The translations under genes were made by a program, and so were the position numbers. Source: Bacillota bacterium (GTDB taxonomy: Bacteria; Bacillota; Clostridia; Oscillospirales; Oscillospiraceae). From it: a DNA stretch of 33,305 bases. Numbering within the stretch: the first letter of the stretch is position 1; the number at the start of each line of letters is the position of its first letter. Below the pieces are notes generated by a model. The model saw only the letters and a program-made list of their open reading frames with translations, made no database searches and was not told the DNA's origin. The stretch covers positions 1-33,305 of the forward strand of contig JAQYBZ010000049.1 in the NCBI GenBank assembly GCA_029003235.1. Reading direction: 5' to 3'. Positions 17,679-25,700 of the stretch are shown here, in pieces.

Positions 17679-17758
17679 GCTGTTTCATCCACCGGCGAGC
17701 CGTAAGGCTGTATTGACGCCGTGTGGCACGGAGGCATATCCGCCAGCTACTCCCTTTT
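17670..17758 (-). ncRNA. Probable yybP-ykoY (manganese) riboswitch aptamer
   Basis: Minus strand AAAAGGGAGTAGCTGGCGG...CCGTG..GCGTCAATACAGCCttacGGCTCGCCGG...CAGCAAGACTTTT; matches the family's GGGAGUAGC, GUCAAU/CACCGGC-like and AGCAAGACnUUU blocks. Confidence 0.85.
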
Positions 17759-17766
17759 ATATTATC

Positions 17767-17795
17767 ATTATACGTCCGTCCTGAGGTTTTTGCAA
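17767..17795 (-). promoter_or_regulatory. Sigma70 promoter of the riboswitch-permease-ATPase operon
   Basis: Minus strand TTGCAA-17 nt-TATAAT; start site would fall at the aptamer 5' end. Confidence 0.8.
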
Positions 17796-17911
17796 GGGAA
17801 ATCTTTCCCGAACCGGCAGTACCCGCTACGGGAACATTCTATGGGCGCAAAGGCGCGTTTATGCCACAGACCGGGACAATGCCGGGAGAAAAGCTTGTTT
17901 TTTGACAGGAA

Positions 17912-17939
17912 TTGACAAAACGGATTTGTATGGTATACT
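17912..17939 (+). promoter_or_regulatory. Sigma70 promoter of the DUF975-like gene
   Basis: TTGACA-16 nt-TATACT with extended -10 TGG. Confidence 0.75.
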
Positions 17940-17945
17940 GAAATT

Positions 17946-18038
17946 GGACAAAGGTTCGGTCATACAAATAAAGCAGCGCCCGAAATGTTCGGCGAGGCGA
18001 AGCCCGGAGGGGTTTGGCTGACCGAAAAGGCTTTGTCC
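17946..18038 (+). ncRNA. Candidate structured 5' leader RNA
   Basis: Helix GGACAAAG (17946-17953) with CTTTGTCC (18031-18038), stacked on TTCGGTCA (17955-17962) with TGACCGAA (18019-18026); inner hairpin CCGAAatgTTCGG; ends just upstream of the GGAGG at 18046. Confidence 0.6.
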
Positions 18039-18056
18039 TGAGAAGGAGGAGTATAA

Positions 18057-18815
18057 ATGATTCTGACCATCTACAAACGCGCGTTGGCCGTTCTGGCCAA
18101 AAAACCCTTTGCCCTTTGGGGCATCTCTCTGCTGAAGGGGCTTCTTGTGGTTCTGGCGCAGCTTTTGTTCGGCACCGTTGTCGGCGTGGCCATGGCCATC
18201 GTGCTGCTGCTGGATACCTCCATGACTCTGATCTTTCTCCACGGCTACCGGGGAGACGAGGTTCACTGTGTCCAGCTTTTTGACTGCTTCAAGGACGGCA
18301 AGACCTTTAAGCGGGTGCTGGCCGGCATGGCCTGGATGGAGCTGTGGATCTTCCTGTGGAGCCTGATTCCCGTTGCGGGTATCGTTTTTGGGATGATCCG
18401 TTCCTACCAGTACCGGCTGACGCCCTACATCCTTATGCAGGAGCCGGAGATCTCTCCCACAGAGGCCATTAAGCGCTCTTCCCAGATGACCCAGGGCTAT
18501 AAGGGCAAGATGTTCGGCGCGGACATTCTGATCTACGTTGCGCTGTGGGTGGCTGTGCTGCTGCTGGCGCTGCTGGCACAGATTCCCTATGTAGGCATCC
18601 TGTTTTTGATCGTGGCCGTCCTGCTGCTCCTCTGCGCCGCAGTGCTGCTGCCCCTGTTCCTCGGTCTGGTGCAGGCCGCGTTTTACGAAGAGATCACCAA
18701 TCCCACGCCGGTGGCGCTGCCCTATGGCGGCACGGCTTCCTTCTGCCCCCATTGCGGCACACCTCTGGCGCCGGGCAGTGCGTTTTGCCCCAACTGCGGC
18801 ACAAAGCTGAGCTGA
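18057..18815 (+). CDS. DUF975-like membrane protein with C-terminal zinc ribbon
   Basis: Multiple TM segments, 'MTQGYKGKMFGADI' region, C-terminal 'FCPHCGTPLAPGSAFCPNCGTKLS'; RBS GGAGGA. Confidence 0.75.
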   Translation: MILTIYKRALAVLAKKPFALWGISLLKGLLVVLAQLLFGTVVGVAMAIVLLLDTSMTLIFLHGYRGDEVHCVQLFDCFKDGKTFKRVLAGMAWMELWIFLWSLIPVAGIVFGMIRSYQYRLTPYILMQEPEISPTEAIKRSSQMTQGYKGKMFGADILIYVALWVAVLLLALLAQIPYVGILFLIVAVLLLLCAAVLLPLFLGLVQAAFYEEITNPTPVALPYGGTASFCPHCGTPLAPGSAFCPNCGTKLS

Positions 18816-18857
18816 TTTACCGGTTTCTGAGAATTTACGATTTTTCGCGGTTTTTCT

Positions 18858-18897
18858 CTGCGGCAAAGGGACTTTCCCCCTTTGCCGCAGATTTTTG
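18858..18897 (+). terminator. Rho-independent terminator of the DUF975-like gene
   Basis: CTGCGGCAAAGGGactttccCCCTTTGCCGCAGATTTTT. Confidence 0.9.
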
Positions 18898-18926
18898 TTG
18901 ACAGAAAAATTGCCCGTGCTTATAAT
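18898..18926 (+). promoter_or_regulatory. Perfect consensus sigma70 promoter for the DMT transporter
   Basis: TTGACA-17 nt-TATAAT, abutting the upstream terminator T tract. Confidence 0.9.
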
Positions 18927-18964
18927 GTTAACATTCTTGACAAATCATTCTGGGAGAGAGCGTT

Positions 18965-19876
18965 ATGTGGTTTTGGTTTGCAATTATCGCGCTGATATGT
19001 TGGAGCGGCTCCGACCTGTTTTCCAAGATCGGCTGTCAGGACGGACGGGATAAATACAGCCATCTGAAAATGGTCATGGCCGTGGGCTTGATCATGGGAC
19101 TGCACGCTGCCTATGAGATCTTCGTCGGCGGTGTGGAGATTTCCTGGCAGGTGATCCTGACCTACCTGCCTGTGTCTGCTTTGTATATTGTCTCCATGGC
19201 CATCGGCTATCTGGGGCTGCGCTACATAGAGCTGTCCATTTCCTCACCCATCTGCAATTCCTCCGGTGCCATTGTGGCCATTTTGTGCATCTGTACGGCG
19301 GGACTGGGCAGCGTCAACGGCTGGCAGTTGGCGGCCATGGTGCTGGTCTGCGCCGGCGTCATCGGTCTGGGCGTTGTCCAGATGACCGAGGACGACGCTC
19401 TGCGCGCCGCCCGGATGGAGAAAGAAAATATCAAGTATACCAAGTCGCTGGTGGCACTGCTGATTCCCGTGATCTACTGTCTGCTGGACGCGCTGGGAAC
19501 CTTTGCCGACAGCGTGGTGCTGGAGACCCTTAACGAGGACAGTGCCAACGTGGCCTATGAACTGACTTTCTTTGCGGTGGGCATCGTCTGTGCCGTCTAT
19601 GTGCTGGGTGTGCGCAGGCAGAAGCTCGTTGCGAAAATGGAAGCGCCCAAATATGTGGGCGCCGTCTTTGAGACCGCCGGTCAGCTTGCCTATATCTATG
19701 CCCTCAACGATTCGGCGCACGTCATGTTCTCCGCGCCCATCATCTCCGCCTACTGTGCCCTGTCCGTTGTCTGGGGGCGCCTGTTCCTGAAAGAGCGCCT
19801 GACCTGGAAGCACTATCTGGCCATCGCGGTCACTGTGGTCGGCATCGTCATTCTTGGCCTGTTTGACGAGCTGTAA
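18965..19876 (+). CDS. DMT superfamily (EamA-like) transporter
   Basis: 10-TM pattern; 'ISSPICNSSGAIVAILC', 'APIISAYCALSVVWGRLFLKERLTWKHYLAIAVTVVGIVILGL'. Confidence 0.85.
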   Translation: MWFWFAIIALICWSGSDLFSKIGCQDGRDKYSHLKMVMAVGLIMGLHAAYEIFVGGVEISWQVILTYLPVSALYIVSMAIGYLGLRYIELSISSPICNSSGAIVAILCICTAGLGSVNGWQLAAMVLVCAGVIGLGVVQMTEDDALRAARMEKENIKYTKSLVALLIPVIYCLLDALGTFADSVVLETLNEDSANVAYELTFFAVGIVCAVYVLGVRRQKLVAKMEAPKYVGAVFETAGQLAYIYALNDSAHVMFSAPIISAYCALSVVWGRLFLKERLTWKHYLAIAVTVVGIVILGLFDEL

Positions 19877-19887
19877 ATCAAAAAAGT

Positions 19888-19926
19888 ATCGGGGCGTGAG
19901 GCACAGCATCACGCCCCGATTTGTTA
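19888..19926. terminator. Bidirectional terminator between convergent DMT and preA genes
   Basis: ATCGGGGCGTGAggcacagcaTCACGCCCCGAT flanked by A-rich and T-rich sequence. Confidence 0.85.
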
Positions 19927-19945
19927 TCCTGATTTTGCGAATGGA

Positions 19946-21193
19946 TCAGACGCGCACGTCCTCCACCTTGGTCTTGCGACCCGGCTTGATCTTGATCTCG
20001 CCCTTGGAGATGGCGGAGACGGGACATACCAGCGCGCACAGGTGGCAGCCCACGCACTTTTCGGTGTTGCAGTGGGGCTTGCGGGTCTCTTCGTTCCACT
20101 CCATAGCCTGATGGGCGCCGTCGTAGCAGGAGATGTAGCACCGGCCGCAGCCGACGCACTTGTCCTCGTCGATCTTGGGGTAAACGATGTAGTCGCGGTT
20201 CAGCTCCTCCGCCGGGATGATGTTCTCGGTGGCGCGGCCGACCAACTGTTCCAGACTGTCAACGCCCTGCTCCTCCATGTAGTGCATCAGGCCGTTTTTC
20301 ATATCCTCTACCACCCGGTAGCCGTACTGCATACAGGAGGTGGTCATCTGCAGGGTGGTGGCGCCCATGAGAATGAACTCCGCCGCGTCTTCCCAGGTCT
20401 CGATGCCGCCGATACCGGAGATGGGCAGATCCTTCAGTCTGGGATCGCTGCGCATCTGCTGCAAAAAGCGCAGGGCGATGGGCTTGACTGCCTTGCCGGA
20501 ATAGCCGGAAATGGAGGACTTGCCGTCCACGATGGGCATACCGATGTAGCGGTTGAGATCCACGTTGCAGACGCTCTTGACGGTGTTGATGGCGGCAATG
20601 CCGTCAGCGCCGCCCTCCAGGCTGGCCAGCGCCACCGGAACCATGTCCGTGATGTTGGGGGTCATCTTTGCCAGTACCGGCAGACTGGAGCCGCGCTTGA
20701 CGGCGGCGCAGTACTTGCGGCACAGCTCGGGGCTGGTGCCCACGTCGCTTCCCATGGCATGAGAGGTCATCTGGGGGCAGGAGAAGTTCAGCTCCAGCAT
20801 ATCCGCACCGGCCTCGGTGACCAGACGCGCCAGATCTTCCCAGGTCTGCTCGTCGTTGCCCATGATGGAGGCAATGAGGACCTTGTTGGGGAATTCCTTC
20901 TTCAGACGGCGCAGGTCGGCCAGATTCTCCTCCAGAGGATGCTCTGCGATCTGCTCCATGTTCTTAAAGCCCACAAAACCGGTGGATTCCTTGTCCAGCT
21001 TGTCAAAACGGGGAGAAACCTCGTCGATAAAGTAGGACTTGGGGCCGATGGTCTTGAATACCACGCCGCCGAAGCCGACCTCATAGGCCTTTTTGCACAT
21101 GTCGTAGCAGTTGCCCACGGGGGAAGAAGACAGGCAGAATGGATTTTCAAACTTTACGCCAAGAAAATTGACGGATAAATCTTTTTTCACCAT
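19946..21193 (-). CDS. preA: NAD-dependent dihydropyrimidine dehydrogenase subunit PreA
   Basis: '[23 protein letters not shown]', '[19 protein letters not shown]', '[36 protein letters not shown]', two 4Fe-4S motifs at the C-terminus. Confidence 0.93.
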   Translation of the reverse strand: MVKKDLSVNFLGVKFENPFCLSSSPVGNCYDMCKKAYEVGFGGVVFKTIGPKSYFIDEVSPRFDKLDKESTGFVGFKNMEQIAEHPLEENLADLRRLKKEFPNKVLIASIMGNDEQTWEDLARLVTEAGADMLELNFSCPQMTSHAMGSDVGTSPELCRKYCAAVKRGSSLPVLAKMTPNITDMVPVALASLEGGADGIAAINTVKSVCNVDLNRYIGMPIVDGKSSISGYSGKAVKPIALRFLQQMRSDPRLKDLPISGIGGIETWEDAAEFILMGATTLQMTTSCMQYGYRVVEDMKNGLMHYMEEQGVDSLEQLVGRATENIIPAEELNRDYIVYPKIDEDKCVGCGRCYISCYDGAHQAMEWNEETRKPHCNTEKCVGCHLCALVCPVSAISKGEIKIKPGRKTKVEDVRV

Positions 21194-21195
21194 GG

Positions 21196-22428
21196 TTATT
21201 TCCCTCCCAGATAAGCGTCGATGTATGCGGTGGCGAACTTGGCGCTCTTGACGGCGCCCACCACGCTCTTTTCTTCGTTCTTGGAAATGTCGCCGACTAC
21301 GAAGACATTGGAATTGCCCACGCGGAAGTTCTGGCTGTCGGCCTCGCCGCGGGTGAAGTCAAGACCCAGACCGTCGGCCTCAAGGGTCTGTCCGACGGCA
21401 AGAATGATCTTGTCTGCGGTATAGGTGATCTCGCTGCCGATCTTTCTGTGCTGGAAGGTGACGGTTTTGCCTTCCACCTTGGTGGGAATATAGCCGTCGT
21501 AGATGGACACGTTCTGTTCCCGCGCACCTGCCAGCTCTTTCTGGCTGGCCTTGAACTCGCAGTATTCCTCGTAGACGATGGCGGTCACGTTCTTGGCGCC
21601 CAGCAGCTTCAGGGTGGTGCAGGTGTCCATGGACACGTCGCCGCCGCCGACGACCAGTACGTTGTCGGGGATCTCTACCTGACCCTTGGCCTCTTTGACC
21701 CGGCGCAGGAAGGAAACGGCAGTCTCCACATCGGGGTTGCCCTCGAACATGGGCAGCCACTTGCCGCCGCTGAGACCGATGCCCACGACCACGGCGTCGA
21801 ATTTCTGCTTCAGCTCGTCCATGGAAATATCCTTGCCCACGGTCACGCCCGTATGTACCACAAGACCCAGATCGAGGATGCGCTGGATTTCCTTGTCTAC
21901 CACATGGGTGGGCAGACGGTATTCGGGGATGCCATAGCGCAGATAGCCGCCCAGCTTGTCGTTCTTTTCAAAGATTTCCACGTCGTAGCCCTTGAGCAGC
22001 AGGCCGCCGGCCACGGACAGGCCGCCGGGACCCGCGCCGATGACGGCCACGGATTTGCCTTTTTTCTCGGTGGGCTTTTCCAGAATCTTCATATCCAGTG
22101 CGTCTTCCATGTCGGTGACATAGCGCTGGATGCGGCCGATGTCAATGGGCTTATCGATGCCGCAGCGGGAGCAGGCCAACTGGCAGTACTTTTCCGTGGG
22201 GCAGACTCTTGCGCAGATGCCGCCAAGGATGTTGTTCTCGCGGATGGTTTCCGCAGCGCCCTTGAAGTTGCGGAAGCGCACGGAGCGAATGAACTTCCCG
22301 GGATCGGTGCCTGCGGGGCAGGACTGAGAGCAGGGAGCGTCGTGGCAAAGCAGGCAGCGGGACGCCTCCTCGCAGATCGTCAGGGGGGAGAAACCGGGTT
22401 CAAGCTCCTTCAGGTATTTTGAATCCAT
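21196..22428 (-). CDS. preT: NAD-dependent dihydropyrimidine dehydrogenase subunit PreT (FAD oxidoreductase)
   Basis: N-terminal Cys-rich '[35 protein letters not shown]', '[27 protein letters not shown]', '[19 protein letters not shown]'; 2-nt gap to preA. Confidence 0.92.
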   Translation of the reverse strand: MDSKYLKELEPGFSPLTICEEASRCLLCHDAPCSQSCPAGTDPGKFIRSVRFRNFKGAAETIRENNILGGICARVCPTEKYCQLACSRCGIDKPIDIGRIQRYVTDMEDALDMKILEKPTEKKGKSVAVIGAGPGGLSVAGGLLLKGYDVEIFEKNDKLGGYLRYGIPEYRLPTHVVDKEIQRILDLGLVVHTGVTVGKDISMDELKQKFDAVVVGIGLSGGKWLPMFEGNPDVETAVSFLRRVKEAKGQVEIPDNVLVVGGGDVSMDTCTTLKLLGAKNVTAIVYEEYCEFKASQKELAGAREQNVSIYDGYIPTKVEGKTVTFQHRKIGSEITYTADKIILAVGQTLEADGLGLDFTRGEADSQNFRVGNSNVFVVGDISKNEEKSVVGAVKSAKFATAYIDAYLGGK

Positions 22429-22469
22429 TTGAAAAACCTCCTAGAAATCAAATTGAGCTTACTTTAACA

Positions 22470-22497
22470 ATAATACCATATGCGCAAAAAATGTCAA
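22470..22497 (-). promoter_or_regulatory. Sigma70 promoter of preT-preA
   Basis: Minus strand TTGACA-16 nt-TATTAT with extended TGG. Confidence 0.75.
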
Positions 22498-22716
22498 GAG
22501 AAAGAGCCTGTACGGAGCCGGAGACAATTTTTCCGGAAATGGATAGAATTCCTCCATGTTCCGCCTTCTGCGGAAAGGGTTTTTGCTTGTGAAATGTGGT
22601 GCTGCCTGCTCAAATGATAGGCAATGCCCTCGACGCAGTGCCAGCATGAGCCTGCCGTTACAGCTCCGCGTTTCGAATCATATGAATCACCGGGGGTAGT
22701 ATCAGACTGCTTAAGC

Positions 22717-22765
22717 AAAACCGGCTGTGAACATCGGCAGATGCCAATGCTTGCAGCCGGTTTTT
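22717..22765 (-). terminator. Terminator of the surface-protein operon
   Basis: AAAACCGGCTG...CAGCCGGTTTTT inverted repeat just downstream of the SLH protein stop. Confidence 0.75.
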
Positions 22766-22774
22766 CGAACTAGG

Positions 22775-25700
22775 CTATTTTTCCAGAAACCGCATCAGGA
22801 TTGCTGCGACCTGGGCGCGGGTCGCGCTTGCCAGCGGTGCAAGGAAGAGCCTGCCGCCCTCGTTGCTGCCGCCAATCAGTCCGTCGGCCACTGCCCACTG
22901 CAGTGCCTCCTGCGCCCACGGCGAGGCGGTTGTTCCGTCCGCAAACCGATCAAATGCTGCCCGCGCAGAGGTGTCCAAACGCAGATAATCCTTTGTGTAG
23001 CGGAAGAAGATCGTAGCCAACTGCTCCCGCGTCAGCACGCCATCCGGGTCAAAGCGGCTGTTTCCGACACCATTGACAATGCTGTTTTCTGCTGCCCAGA
23101 CAACGGCATCCACATACCACGAGGCGGTCAGATCACAGAAGGGATTGTTCCCTGTGGGGGACGGACAACCGGCCTGCCGCCAGAGCACCGTGACGAGCTG
23201 GGCGCGGGTCATGGGGGTCTCCGGCTCGAAGGTTGTCGCGCTTGTGCCGAACATCAGCCCGTGGAAGATCACATAGTCTACCTCATTGTGATACCATGCC
23301 TTCAGCGGCACGTCGGACAGCCCGTGCGACGGGCATTGTGTGCCGCCGTCGCAGGCACCGCTTGCCGGAATCGACTCCGTTTTGATGGCACCGCAAAGCA
23401 CACAGGAATAGGTCTTTTCGCCCTCCTGCGTGGCGGTCGGGGCTTGCGTGACCGTTCCGCTGTCCCACACATGGGACGGATAAACCGCCAGATCGACAGT
23501 GGCTGTCGGAACGTGATAGGGCACACCGCTCTCGCTGCCACGATTTTGATACATCTGCTGGTATGTGCCGAGGCAGTAGGTCAGCGTGAGCTCCGTGTCC
23601 TCCGCTGTCAGCGGCTCCTGCGAAAACTGGACAAACTGTGTTACTTCCTTTTCGGCGCCGTTGGCATATTGCGCCGTCACCCTCAGCCCGGCGGGATCGA
23701 ACGTCTGTCCTGCCTCATAGTCCGTTTTTTCCGGCGTCTGCTCCACAGTAAGCGCGGTGATAACACTGCCGACACACATCAGGTAGCCGGAGTCGTTCTT
23801 GAAATACAGATTCCCGTCCTGATCTGCAATCGGGCTGCAAATGGCGTACTGTGCCTGCGCACCTGCGGGGGTGAACAGGGCGTAAGCCGTCTGTAGCGTG
23901 CGCGTCTGACCGGCACAGACGTCGGTTTCCGTGGTGAGCCAGGCAGGATCGGCCTCGGTTTGTCCCGCCTTGTCACAGATCACACGCAGCTTTCCCGGCG
24001 TGTAATTATCTATAAAATACACATAGACACAGCCCGTTTCTTCTTCGTATGCCGTGGTCAGCAATCCGCTGGTCTGGGGGTAGCCTTGGGTCGGCACAGT
24101 GTAGGCGATGCGCCATGATTGCAGGTCGATAACTGTGATGTTGTGTCCGGAATACGCGCCGAACTGGGACGTGCCCGAAACGCCGATATATGCCCGTCCG
24201 TTGTAGACTACGGGGGTGGAGGTGCTCATGGGCGGCGTGGCAGCATTGTCCGAGCCATTGCGCAAGTGCAGCCGCTTCAGGGAGTCTGCGCGGAAAGTGC
24301 CGTCGGCATTGACCGCAATGCGGTAAAAATCGCCGCCCTTTGAGGTGAAGTAGTAAGCGTCCGTCGATGCATCATAGCACACACTGCTGCGCAGATCACC
24401 GGTACCCGGCGCCGTTTGCCGGTCAAGGAGGCAGCCCGTGTGGGTATCCAGCGACAGAATTTCGCCGTGCTCTGTGGTGTAGCCGGCAGCACCGTCATCG
24501 GTGGTCACCAGCAGGAAGCCGTCGGACACACAGGCGCCCGCCCAGTAAAAGCCCGCCGCCGTATACGTCCACGAGGCAGATTTGCGCTCCCTGTCCTGCG
24601 CCGGATCTTCGTCCGTCACGCTGAGGCAGACAAAATTGGCCTGCTTTGTCTCGGAATTCCAGAAGCCTGTGTAAAGATAGCCGTCCAGATAGGTGATGGG
24701 GCAGTTCGGCTGTCCGCCCAGAGCATCTTCGTACAACCACAGGGATTCTAGGGTCTGGGCGTCAAAGGCCTGCACCGCGCCGTTGGCCAGGGCGACAAAG
24801 ATCATGCCCTCGCCGTAGGCGGGCGGCGTGATGGAAAAGCTGGAAGCGTGATCCATCGGCCTGGAGAGCAGCACTTCCCCGGTCTGCCGGTCCACCTTCA
24901 TCACGGTGTCGTTGGCGTAGGTGTAAAGCACGCTGCCCACCAGAATGGGCGAACCCACGCCGCCGCCGGAGAGGCCGTCGCCGATTTTGTTTGCCCAGTT
25001 AAGCACCGTGTCTTCCGCTATAATTGGCGTCCGTGCGGCAGTGACGCCATTGTTTTCCGCGTTTCCGCGGAAGCTTGACCAGTCGCCGTCCTGCAGAAGC
25101 TCTTCGCGGCGATTCTCCGCTGCTTTTTGCAGCGTGACAGAAATTGCCTTTTGCGCCTCGCCTGCGGCGAAGGTCGCCGTTTGCGAAACATAGCCGTAAC
25201 AGGTGACGCAATAGGTATATGTGCCGTTCGTGTTCAGCAGATATCTGCCGTTTGTGTCCGGCCAGATCCGCGCGCCCGTGAGGTCATCCGTCAGGAAAAC
25301 CACGGCGTCCGCCGGTGCCGCCTCGATCACTGTTTCAACAGGTGGCAGCTTCTGCACTGTGATAGTATAAGTCTGAGAAATTGCGCCGTCCCGGGCGAGG
25401 GTAAGCGTGATCGTCTCCACCTCCTGCGCGGGATCCAACGGCAGAGTGACGTTTTGCACCGCGTCGACGGCCAGCGCAGTATAATCAAGTCTCTGTATAT
25501 TCTTGCCGCAGGTCAGTGTCAGGGTAAAGGCGTTATCATTGCCGCCGGAGGTATGAAGCAGCTTCACTTTCGCTGTGACGGATGCCTGCATCTGCCCGAC
25601 GGAAACGGTGTAGTCCAGAATCCCTTTGTCGAAATCCTGAGACAAAGGCAGACTCTGCCCCTCTGTGGCAAACGACAGGCTGTTGAGCTGCAAAAGCCGC

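Noticed and set aside
17859-18866. 335-aa minus-strand ORF opposite the DUF975-like gene
   Set aside because: Antisense shadow; would cross the promoter and structured leader of the plus-strand gene.
20042-22422. Long plus-strand ORFs (378 and 324 aa) opposite preA and preT
   Set aside because: Antisense shadows of well-supported oxidoreductase genes.
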